Assembly (NCBI GenBank): GCA_028713595.1
Contig: JAQTNZ010000217.1
Location: 1 to 5,415, forward strand
From: Methylovulum sp.
GTDB lineage: Bacteria; Pseudomonadota; Gammaproteobacteria; Methylococcales; Methylomonadaceae
Length of the DNA stretch: 5,415 bases
Direction of reading: 5' to 3'
The first letter of the stretch is position 1, and each line of letters starts with the position of its first letter. A program made the position numbers and the translations under genes. The notes beneath the pieces were generated by a model. That model searched no databases. It saw nothing but the letters and a program-made list of their open reading frames with translations, and was not told where the DNA came from. Shown here piece by piece: positions 1-5,415 of this stretch.

Positions 1-122
1 CCAGGTTCGGCGTACAGTTGTTTGGTTTTATTGTCCATGTATAAGTCTAGCGCTAGGGCTTGGAAAGATGCACCGATGCCTAGCACGGCAACGGTCGCCA
101 GAGAGAGTTTGGAAAATGTCAT
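1..122 (-). CDS. Secreted protein, probable (phosphate-selective-like) porin, N-terminal fragment
   Basis: This is the first 40 codons of a gene that continues beyond the left edge of the window. The N-terminus is a clear Sec signal peptide: a Lys at residue 5, a hydrophobic stretch (about residues 6-20) and an Ala-rich end, with probable cleavage after the ALA at residues 22-24. The mature start reads LDLYMDNKTKQLYAEP. From memory, starts of the type LDLYVDTKTKQ..AEPG are found on OprO/OprP-like porins of methanotrophs, but too little is visible here to prove the family. The ATG at 120-122 is the first ATG in this frame after an in-frame stop and fits the signal peptide, although no good Shine-Dalgarno lies upstream. 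A Pho-box array with a -10 hexamer sits 36 to 91 bp upstream on the same strand, so phosphate-starvation control is likely and supports a phosphate-uptake porin. Another secreted Pho-regulon protein, such as a phosphatase, cannot be excluded. Confidence 0.62.
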   Translation of the reverse strand, partial: MTFSKLSLATVAVLGIGASFQALALDLYMDNKTKQLYAEP

Positions 123-157
123 AATTTGCCCGAAGTTTGGTCTCAAAAATAGGGGCA

Positions 158-213
158 AGGATAGGGTGATAATATGACAAAAATATTACGAATATATTAC
201 AGTTATGTGACAT
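158..213 (-). promoter_or_regulatory. Pho-box array and -10 for the leftward secreted protein gene
   Basis: Read on the minus strand, four 7-mers follow one another with exact 11-bp periodicity: ATGTCAC (213-207), CTGTAAT (202-196), TCGTAAT (191-185) and TTGTCAT (180-174). They are separated by AT-only 4-bp spacers. The known PhoB half-site is CTGTCAT repeated every 11 bp, so this looks like two adjacent Pho boxes. The third unit is the most degenerate. Ten bases after the last unit comes TATCCT (163-158), a 4/6 match to the sigma-70 -10. This is the usual Pho promoter layout, in which PhoB replaces a -35 contact. The predicted 5' leader is only about 30 nt. Binding by PhoB is inferred, not shown. 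Confidence 0.72.
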
Positions 214-431
214 AGTCTAGGTTATGCGGCCTTGCCAAAAAAACCACAGCATAAACAATCCATTAGGATGCCCTGAAAAATAAGGAAATGCTTCGTCCGT
301 AATTTGTTACTATAAGGCATTGATTTTAATTGAAAAAATTGACATTTATTAAGGCTGCCGACAAATTCGTTTTTACAGATATAACGAGCTGAAAATAAAA
401 ATTAATTAATCTACTGTGAATGTTATTAATT
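214..431. other. AT-rich intergenic core with no gene seen
   Basis: This is the part of the 385-bp divergent gap (123-507) that lies between the two Pho promoters. I find no ORF with a credible start and ribosome site, no tRNA, and no hairpin with a T-tract. The stretch at about 390-431 is strongly A/T-rich and just upstream of the pstS Pho box, so it could act as an UP-like element. ATGTTAT at 420-426 resembles a further half-site but is 12 bp, not 11 bp, from the next unit. A TTGACA at 339-344 has no convincing -10 partner. Confidence 0.5.
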
Positions 432-465
432 ATGTCATAATTCTGTCATATTAAAGCACTATGCT
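432..465 (+). promoter_or_regulatory. Pho box and -10 for pstS
   Basis: ATGTCAT (432-438) and CTGTCAT (443-449) are two near-perfect PhoB half-sites separated by AATT, giving the canonical 11-bp repeat. Exactly 10 bp later comes TATGCT (460-465), a good -10 hexamer. There is no TTGACA-like -35 at the normal distance, which is typical of PhoB-activated promoters. Transcription would begin near 472, leaving a leader of about 36 nt before the pstS ATG. The same 10-bp box-to--10 spacing is found at the oppositely oriented promoter of the neighbouring gene. Confidence 0.8.
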
Positions 466-507
466 TCGCCCCTGTTTTCACATTATTATTATTTTTGAGA
501 GTCGACG

Positions 508-1491
508 ATGACGTTATTTTTTAAAGCCAAGTCTCTAATCTGCGCAATGGGCTTTGCCTACCTTGCTTTGGACGCCTCCGCCGCCAGTGCCGTGCAATCG
601 GTTGATGCCGCCTTGCCTGACTACCAAAAGGCGACCGGCGTTTCGGGTAACTTATCCAGTGTCGGTTCTGACACCCTGGCTAACCTGATGACCTTGTGGG
701 CAGAAGAATTTAACCGTGCCTACCCGAATGTCAATATCCAAATTCAAGCCGCAGGTTCTTCGACAGCGCCACCGGCTTTGACCGAGGGCACCGCCAATTT
801 GGGGCCGATGAGCCGGGAAATGAAAGAAGATGAGTTGGAAGCCTTTGAAGACAAGTTTGGTTATAAACCGACGGCCATCCCCGTGGCAATAGATGCCTTA
901 GCGGTATTGGTCAACAAAGATAACCCCATTAAAGGTTTGTCGATTGAGCAAGTGGATGCTATTTTTTCCAGCACCCATAAATGCGGCTATGAAAAAGACC
1001 TTGAAAACTGGGGTGATGTCGGTGTCGCGGCTTGGGCGGGTAAAACCATCCAGTTATATGGCCGTAATTCGGTGTCCGGCACCTACGGCTATTTCAAAGA
1101 ACACGCCTTGTGCAAAGGCGATTTTAAAAGTAACGTCAATGAGCAGCCAGGATCAGCCTCGGTTGTCCAATCTGTGACCTCATCGGCGAACGGCATTGGT
1201 TATTCAGGCATGGGTTATACCACATCGGGTGTCAAAATGGTGTCATTGGCGAAAAAAGCCGGCCAGCCTTTTGTTGAGGCAACCCCAGAAAACGCCATTA
1301 ACGGCAGCTATCCGTTAACCCGTTATTTGTTTGTTTACGTCAACAAAAAACCTAATGAGCCATTGCCACCGTTAGAAAACGAGTTTATCAAAATGGTCTT
1401 GTCCAAATCCGGCCAGAACGTGGTCATTAAGGATGGTTACATCCCTTTGCCTGCAAAAATTGTCAGCAAAATAATGGCGACGTTAAAATAA
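508..1491 (+). CDS. pstS: Periplasmic phosphate-binding protein PstS
   Basis: The 327-aa product is the substrate-binding protein of an ABC phosphate importer; it captures phosphate in the periplasm and hands it to a PstCAB permease. The start is ATG with GAGAG at 497-501, 6 nt upstream. Residues 1 to about 25 form a signal peptide (hydrophobic core [13 protein letters not shown], then ASA). The Cys at 12 is not in a lipobox, so a soluble periplasmic protein is expected. The periplasmic-binding fold shows the phosphate-site segments of this family: SSVGSDT (50-56), AGSST (82-86), GPMSRE (99-104) and the RxxxSGT loop (R186, S190, G191, T192), which corresponds to the R-S-G-T ligand cluster of E. 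coli PstS. The length is normal for the family. A Pho box lies directly upstream. The gene stands alone: a terminator follows, no pstCAB is visible, and the next gene is convergent. The permease is presumably encoded elsewhere. A specialised paralogue (SphX-like) is possible. Confidence 0.93.
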   Translation: MTLFFKAKSLICAMGFAYLALDASAASAVQSVDAALPDYQKATGVSGNLSSVGSDTLANLMTLWAEEFNRAYPNVNIQIQAAGSSTAPPALTEGTANLGPMSREMKEDELEAFEDKFGYKPTAIPVAIDALAVLVNKDNPIKGLSIEQVDAIFSSTHKCGYEKDLENWGDVGVAAWAGKTIQLYGRNSVSGTYGYFKEHALCKGDFKSNVNEQPGSASVVQSVTSSANGIGYSGMGYTTSGVKMVSLAKKAGQPFVEATPENAINGSYPLTRYLFVYVNKKPNEPLPPLENEFIKMVLSKSGQNVVIKDGYIPLPAKIVSKIMATLK

Positions 1492-1520
1492 CGGAACGGC
1501 TATCGTTAATGTCATAGCCT

Positions 1521-1557
1521 AAAAAGGCGGACAACCTCAGGTTGCCCGCCTTTTTTT
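1521..1557. terminator. Bidirectional rho-independent terminator between pstS and bamD
   Basis: The inverted repeat GGCGGACAACC (1526-1536) and GGTTGCCCGCC (1540-1550) forms an 11-bp stem around a 3-nt loop. It is flanked by five A on the left and seven T on the right, so both strands give a hairpin followed by a U-run. In the rightward (pstS) transcript one central pair is an A/C mismatch. In the leftward (bamD) transcript the same position is a G·U wobble and the stem is unbroken. It lies 30 nt after the pstS stop and about 31 nt after the bamD stop, so it probably serves both convergent genes. Confidence 0.88.
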
Positions 1558-1587
1558 CTGGGCGATGTGTGGGTAAACACGCCGTAT

Positions 1588-2424
1588 CTATTGGTCAAAG
1601 CCAATCAAATCCCATATACGGTGGGAAAAGGTCATGTTTTTAAATTCGGGGATAGGTGGGCCGTCAGGATAGTTTTGCGTATAAACGCGCTTGGCATCAT
1701 TGGCCTGATCTTTCAAGCCCAGTTCGGTGTAAGCGTCTTGCATCACCAGCAGGGCGTAGGGTACGGCGGGGGTGCGTTGGTAATGCTCAACCACGGCGGA
1801 AGCGCGGTTGGCGGCGGCGATATAGGCTTTGCGTTTCATATAATAGCGGGCGATATGCACCTCGTGCATCGCCATATTGTTTCTTAGGGCAATCATCCGC
1901 AAACGGGCATCCGCCAAATAACGGCTGCCTGGGTAGCGGCGGATCAGTTCGTCAAAATTGCGTAAGGCTTCCCGCGCACTGCCAGGGTCACGTTGTGAGG
2001 TGTCAGTGGGTAGAAAACGGTCGATAAAGCCGATGTCGCGGTTATAATTCACCAACCCTTTTAGATAGTAGGCATAATCGACATGCGGGTTGCGCGGGTT
2101 CATTTTAATGAATCGGTCGGCGGCAGCGATTGCGGCCTCCGGTTCGCTATTTTTAAAATACGCATAAGCGATGTCCAATTGGGTTTGTGCCGAGGAATCG
2201 CCGAAGGGATAGCGCGATTCTAAGGCCTCATAGATTTTGATGGCTTTGTCATAAGCACCCGAATCCATTGATTTTTGGGCTTCTGTGCGGAATTTTTCGG
2301 CGTTCCAGCCGTTATAGAGGTTTTCAGAATTCTCGTCATCGGCTTTGTCGCCGAATATCCCGCATCCCTGCAAAGATAGCCCTAAACAGAAGATGATAAA
2401 AAATTTTATTAAAATTAATCGCAT
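1588..2424 (-). CDS. bamD: Outer-membrane assembly lipoprotein BamD
   Basis: The product (278 aa) is the essential lipoprotein of the BAM complex, which folds beta-barrel proteins into the outer membrane; it works at the periplasmic face with BamA. The N-terminus is a lipoprotein signal with lipobox LQGC, so Cys21 should be the lipidated first residue, and Gly follows. The mature part starts with an acidic linker (about 26-35). The helical TPR repeats of the family then run from about residue 40 to 250; the first is clear (WNAEKFRTEAQKSMDSGAYDKAIKIYEALESRYP, residues 40-73, quoted here only to mark the repeat: key residues W40, A49, G56, Y58, A61, Y65, Y72, P73). Later landmarks are YYLKGL, the segment around DPGSAREAL, and NNMAMHEVHIARYYMKR. 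It is longer than E. coli BamD (245 aa), partly through a C-terminal tail ending in WDLIGFDQ. The start is fixed by the signal peptide, although no clear Shine-Dalgarno is seen. It is divergent from rluD, as in E. coli. Confidence 0.95.
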   Translation of the reverse strand: MRLILIKFFIIFCLGLSLQGCGIFGDKADDENSENLYNGWNAEKFRTEAQKSMDSGAYDKAIKIYEALESRYPFGDSSAQTQLDIAYAYFKNSEPEAAIAAADRFIKMNPRNPHVDYAYYLKGLVNYNRDIGFIDRFLPTDTSQRDPGSAREALRNFDELIRRYPGSRYLADARLRMIALRNNMAMHEVHIARYYMKRKAYIAAANRASAVVEHYQRTPAVPYALLVMQDAYTELGLKDQANDAKRVYTQNYPDGPPIPEFKNMTFSHRIWDLIGFDQ

Positions 2425-2506
2425 AGTTATAACGACACGTTGTAATATTAGGGGTTTTTCTCGCTGGATTGGCTGCGATAGTTTGGGATAGGCTAGGCAA
2501 TCCGTG

Positions 2507-2514
2507 AGTATAAC
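2507..2514. promoter_or_regulatory. Possible overlapping -10 elements for bamD and rluD
   Basis: The 119-bp gap between the divergent genes holds TATAAC (2509-2514) on the plus strand and TATACT (2512-2507) on the minus strand. Each is a 5/6 match to the sigma-70 -10, and they overlap by four bases. Neither has a strong -35 at 17 bp. The leaders would be about 22 nt for rluD and about 75 nt for bamD. This is a weak, pattern-only call. Confidence 0.3.
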
Positions 2515-2543
2515 TTAACAAAAGGTTATTCAGAAGATTTGTT

Positions 2544-3488
2544 ATGACTAACATACAAGAGATAGTGCCATACGAAATGGCTGGAATGCGCTTGGATCAG
2601 GTGCTGGCGGAATTGTTTAGCGAGTATTCGCGCAGTAAGTTGCAAACGTGGATCAAATCTGGCCGCGTACAGGTTAACGGCCAAACCTTGAAGGCTAAGG
2701 ATAAATTAGAAGGCGGCGAGCAAATCAATTTGGATGCCGAGGCGGAGGTGGTGATTACATCCGAGCCGGAAAATATCCCGTTGGATATTCTTTATGAAGA
2801 CGATAGTTTGCTGATCGTCAACAAGCCCGCAGGTTTGGTGGTGCATCCGGCGGTGGGCAATTGGCATGGTACCTTGGTCAATGCCTTGTTGCACCACGAA
2901 CCGACTTTGGAAACCTTGCCGCGTGCCGGTATTGTCCACCGCATCGACAAGGACACCAGCGGCTTGCTGATGATTGCCAAAACGTTGCAAGCCCACAATA
3001 GCTTGACCGGACAATTGCAAGAGCGGGAAATCCACCGCGAATATCTGGCGATTGCACGCGGGCGTATGACCGCCGGCGGCACGGTGGATGAGCCGATAGG
3101 CCGGCATCCGTCAGACCGCAAACGCTATATAGTCAGGGAATCGGGTAAGTTTGCCGTGACCCATTATCGGGTGGTGCAACGCTTCACCCGCCACACCTTA
3201 GTCCAGGTCAAATTGGAAACAGGCCGCACCCATCAGATCCGGGTGCATCTGGCGCATATCCGTTTCCCCTTAGTGGGCGACCAAGTCTATGGCGGTCGCT
3301 TCCAAATGCCGCCCGATTGTAGCGAGCGCTTGGAAAAAGCCTTACGCGGCTTTAAGCGCCAGGCTTTACATGCGGCAAAATTAGGTTTGCAGCACCCCGT
3401 CACCGATGAGTATATGGAATGGGAGCAGCCGATACCGGCGGATATGCAAGAACTGCTGGAGGCCTTGGTCGATAATGAGCAAGAATAG
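2544..3488 (+). CDS. rluD: 23S rRNA pseudouridine synthase RluD
   Basis: The 314-aa enzyme isomerises specific uridines to pseudouridine in helix 69 of 23S rRNA (1911, 1915 and 1917 in E. coli numbering), a step important for ribosome assembly and function. An N-terminal S4 RNA-binding domain spans about residues 15-75 (MRLDQVLAELFSEYSRSKLQ, then SGRVQVNGQ). The RluA-family catalytic domain follows, with DDSLLIVNKPAGLVVHP, the active-site motif HRIDKDTSGL (catalytic Asp135 in RID), the REYLAI segment, ETGRTHQIRVHLAHI, GDQVYGG and KRQALHA. All the usual motifs are present and the length is close to E. coli RluD (326 aa). RluD rather than RluA or RluC is supported by the S4 domain plus the bamD/pgeF neighbourhood. 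The start is ATG with only a weak AGAAG upstream. It is the first gene of a probable operon with pgeF, which begins inside its last codons. Confidence 0.94.
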   Translation: MTNIQEIVPYEMAGMRLDQVLAELFSEYSRSKLQTWIKSGRVQVNGQTLKAKDKLEGGEQINLDAEAEVVITSEPENIPLDILYEDDSLLIVNKPAGLVVHPAVGNWHGTLVNALLHHEPTLETLPRAGIVHRIDKDTSGLLMIAKTLQAHNSLTGQLQEREIHREYLAIARGRMTAGGTVDEPIGRHPSDRKRYIVRESGKFAVTHYRVVQRFTRHTLVQVKLETGRTHQIRVHLAHIRFPLVGDQVYGGRFQMPPDCSERLEKALRGFKRQALHAAKLGLQHPVTDEYMEWEQPIPADMQELLEALVDNEQE

Positions 3489-4209
3489 CCCTTGGCTGAC
3501 CCCTGACTGGCCCGCCCCTGCACAGGTGCGGGCCGCCACCACTTTGCGTAGGGGCGGGGTCAGTGTCGCCCCTTACCATAGCCTCAATCCTGCCTTGCAT
3601 GTCGGTGATGATGCGGACGCAGTCAGGCAAAACCGCCAATTGATTACGCAGATGTTGGATTTGCCCGCTGAACCGACATGGTTGGCCCAAAACCACACTG
3701 ACATGGTCGTTGATGCCGCCCGTGTCAGTGGCTTGGTCACCGCTGATGCCAGCTTTACCTGCCAAGCGGGGGTTGTCTGTGCGGTGTTGACCGCCGATTG
3801 CCTGCCCTTGTTGGTGTGTACGCCAGACGGGCGGAAGATTGCCGCCATCCATGCCGGTTGGCGTGGCTTGCTGGCGGGGATTATCAGCAATACCATCGCC
3901 GCCCTGCAAGCCGATACGGTATTGGTTTGGTTAGGCCCTGCGATAGGTGCGGGTTGTTTTGAGGTCAGGGACGAAGTGCCAATGGCGTTTACCGCAAAAT
4001 CCACCGCGTTTGCGCCCGCTTTTACGGAGCAGGGGGGAGGCAAGTGGTTGGCGGACATTTATCGGCTGGCGCGTATAGAGTTGGCGGGATTGGGCGTCAC
4101 ACAAGTTTATGGCGGTGGTTCTTGTACTGTCACCGAAGCTGACCGCTTTTTTTCTTATCGCCGCGATCAACTGACCGGACGCATGGCGACCCTTATCTGG
4201 AGAACCTGA
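3475..4209 (+). CDS. pgeF: Laccase-domain protein PgeF (YfiH; peptidoglycan editing factor)
   Basis: The product (244 aa; E. coli YfiH is 243) belongs to the DUF152 / multicopper-polyphenol-oxidase-like family. Members are zinc-binding cytoplasmic enzymes. Reported activities are removal of mis-incorporated L-Ser from the muropeptide precursor (E. coli PgeF) and purine nucleoside phosphorolysis / adenosine deamination in the FAMIN-like branch. Family landmarks are TTLRRGGVS and PYHSLNPALHVGDD near the N-terminus and the metal ligands His74 (QNHTD), Cys109 (TADCLP) and His126 (IHAGWRG), matching H71, C107 and H124 of YfiH. WLGPAIGAGCFEV and SYRRD near the C-terminus also fit. The ATG at 3475 was chosen because it gives the family length and has GGAGG at 3458-3462, 12 nt upstream. 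The in-frame ATG at 3406 would add 23 residues coded entirely inside rluD. The gene overlaps rluD by 14 bp, suggesting translational coupling, and precedes the ZIP gene by 5 bp. Confidence 0.92.
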   Translation: MSKNSPWLTPDWPAPAQVRAATTLRRGGVSVAPYHSLNPALHVGDDADAVRQNRQLITQMLDLPAEPTWLAQNHTDMVVDAARVSGLVTADASFTCQAGVVCAVLTADCLPLLVCTPDGRKIAAIHAGWRGLLAGIISNTIAALQADTVLVWLGPAIGAGCFEVRDEVPMAFTAKSTAFAPAFTEQGGGKWLADIYRLARIELAGLGVTQVYGGGSCTVTEADRFFSYRRDQLTGRMATLIWRT

Positions 4210-4214
4210 CCGTA

Positions 4215-5054
4215 GTGAATTTATTGTTATTGATTATCATCTTTACCGCCTTAGGGGGGCTGTTCAGCGTATTGGCGGCGGCGGTGTTCCTGCTTTTACC
4301 GGACAAGCACAGGATGGCGATATTGCCGCACGGCATCAGTTTTGCCATTGGTGCCTTATTGACTGTGGCGTTTTATGGCCTGATTCCGCAAGCGTTTGCG
4401 GCGGTCGCCCCCGCCCAGTTCCAAACCTTGTCGGCAACAATTTTGGCGGGCATTTTAGGTTTTTTTGTGTTGGAAAAACTGTTGATCTGGCGGCATTGCC
4501 ATTCCGGCAGTTGTGAGGCGCATGGCGATGAGGAAGCGCACCACCATCATGACGGCAACGGGCACGACCATCATCATGGGCATGGGGCCAAATCGGCGGG
4601 GACGCTGATTATTTTAGGGGACGGCATCCATAACTTTGTCGATGGCATTTTGATCGCAGCGGCGTTTCTGACCGATGTGCAATTGGGCATTGTTTCCAGT
4701 TTGGCCGTGGCTGCCCATGAAATCCCGCAGGAAGTGGGCGATTTTGCGATTTTGCTGGAAAGCGGCTACTCTAAAGGCAAAGCCCTGTTTTACAATGTCC
4801 TGGCGAGCCTGGCAACGGTTTTGGGGGGTATTTTGGCCTATTATGGCCTGGAAAACGTGCATGACAGCTTGCCTTACTTTCTCGCCTTGGCGGCCTCCAG
4901 TTTCATTTATATCGCGGTGGCGGATTTGATACCCTCGCTGCACAGAAAAACCGATATGAAGGCCTCCTTGGAGCAGATTGCCCTGATTGCGGCTGGGGTG
5001 CTGCTGATTGGCTATTTGCATGAGGTCGCCCATCATTTTGAGGTGGCGGGCTAA
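4215..5054 (+). CDS. ZIP-family divalent metal transporter with His-rich loop
   Basis: This is a 279-aa inner-membrane protein of the ZIP (ZRT/IRT-like) family, which moves Zn2+, Fe2+ or Mn2+ into the cytoplasm. About eight membrane segments can be seen (roughly 3-27, 37-60, 70-90, 128-150, 156-182, 188-208, 216-236, 250-271). The metal site of the family is split over TM4, HNFVDG (His139, Asn140, Asp143), and TM5, HEIPQEVGD (His168, Glu169, Glu173, Asp176). The HE-P-E-GDFA pattern resembles the eukaryotic LIV-1 branch (ZIP7/ZIP13: HEVPHE-GDFA) more than the usual bacterial HEIPEG. Between TM3 and TM4 a loop (94-123) carries 12 His and 2 Cys, a likely metal-sensing or buffering segment. The GTG start is favoured because it retains TM1; GGAGA at 4199-4203 is 11 nt upstream. 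The next Met (34) would delete TM1. It lies 5 bp after pgeF and is probably co-transcribed. The metal specificity cannot be read from the sequence. Confidence 0.9.
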   Translation: MNLLLLIIIFTALGGLFSVLAAAVFLLLPDKHRMAILPHGISFAIGALLTVAFYGLIPQAFAAVAPAQFQTLSATILAGILGFFVLEKLLIWRHCHSGSCEAHGDEEAHHHHDGNGHDHHHGHGAKSAGTLIILGDGIHNFVDGILIAAAFLTDVQLGIVSSLAVAAHEIPQEVGDFAILLESGYSKGKALFYNVLASLATVLGGILAYYGLENVHDSLPYFLALAASSFIYIAVADLIPSLHRKTDMKASLEQIALIAAGVLLIGYLHEVAHHFEVAG

Positions 5055-5056
5055 AC

Positions 5057-5088
5057 GGGCGGGGATAGGATAACCATCCCCGCCGCCC
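5057..5088. terminator. GC-rich hairpin in the convergent gap (terminator-like, no U-run)
   Basis: GGCGGGGAT (5058-5066) pairs perfectly with ATCCCCGCC (5076-5084), and an inner GG/CC pair can extend the stem around an ATAA loop. It starts 3 nt after the ZIP-transporter stop and ends about 9 nt before the stop of the convergent phosphoglucomutase gene, a position where a shared terminator is expected. Neither strand has a proper T-tract (only TTT on the leftward side), so it may be a weak terminator, or a 3'-end stabiliser that works with Rho. Confidence 0.5.
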
Positions 5089-5096
5089 TCAGCCTA

Positions 5097-5415
<319 letters not shown>

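Noticed and set aside
28..213. 61-aa minus-strand ORF upstream of and overlapping the porin-like gene
   Set aside because: It starts inside the Pho-box array, has no ribosome site, and is out of frame with the clear signal-peptide gene.
339..367. TTGACA at 339-344 as a -35 for pstS
   Set aside because: The hexamer at the right spacing (CAAATT) is only a 3/6 match to a -10, and the Pho promoter at 432-465 is far better.
420..426. Third pstS Pho half-site ATGTTAT
   Set aside because: It is 12 bp from the next unit rather than 11 and one base from the core, so it was not counted as part of the box.
508..600. PstS as a lipoprotein through Cys12
   Set aside because: The residues before it (SLI) do not make a lipobox, and a normal ASA-type cleavage region follows.
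1567..2027. Plus-strand ORFs inside bamD
   Set aside because: Shadows of a well-supported gene; Gly/Arg-rich without recognisable domains.
3406..3474. Upstream ATG at 3406 as the pgeF start
   Set aside because: It would add 23 residues coded wholly within rluD. The ATG at 3475 gives the family length and has GGAGG upstream.
3400..3909. 169-aa antisense ORF across pgeF (and a second one at 3573-4058)
   Set aside because: Composition looks like a translated antisense frame of a GC-rich gene; no motifs, and pgeF is unambiguous on the other strand.

Overview
The window looks like ordinary chromosomal DNA of a gammaproteobacterium. The bamD / rluD-pgeF arrangement matches the E. coli one (yfiO divergent from rluD-yfiH). 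The coding style, together with a secreted porin-like protein and a eukaryote-type phosphoglucomutase, would fit a methanotroph-like member of the Methylococcales. That lineage guess is inference only.

Left part (1-1557): a phosphate-starvation locus. The 5' end of a secreted, probably porin-type protein runs leftwards off the edge (1-122, minus). A periplasmic phosphate-binding protein, PstS, runs rightwards (508-1491, plus). The AT-rich 385-bp gap between them carries Pho-box-like direct repeats with 11-bp spacing on each strand. Each set is followed, after exactly 10 bp, by a -10-like hexamer. Both genes are therefore probably switched on by PhoB under phosphate limitation, one for outer-membrane passage and the other for periplasmic capture. 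No pstC, pstA or pstB follows pstS: a hairpin terminator ends the unit.

Middle part (1521-4209): bamD (1588-2424, minus) converges on pstS and shares a bidirectional terminator with it. Divergent from bamD is a tight rightward unit: rluD (2544-3488), pgeF (3475-4209, overlapping rluD by 14 bp) and a ZIP-family metal transporter gene (4215-5054, GTG start, 5 bp after pgeF). These cover outer-membrane protein assembly, 23S rRNA pseudouridylation, a zinc-dependent laccase-fold enzyme linked to peptidoglycan quality control, and divalent metal transport.

Right end (5055-5415): a GC-rich hairpin lies in the short convergent gap. It is followed by the C-terminal 105 codons of an alpha-D-glucose-specific phosphoglucomutase on the minus strand, cut by the window edge.

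No mobile element, CRISPR array, tRNA or rRNA was seen. The genes are well-known families. The points most worth a second look are the paired Pho promoters, the stand-alone pstS, and the His-rich LIV-1-like ZIP gene coupled to pgeF. I see no convincing evidence for an undescribed system.
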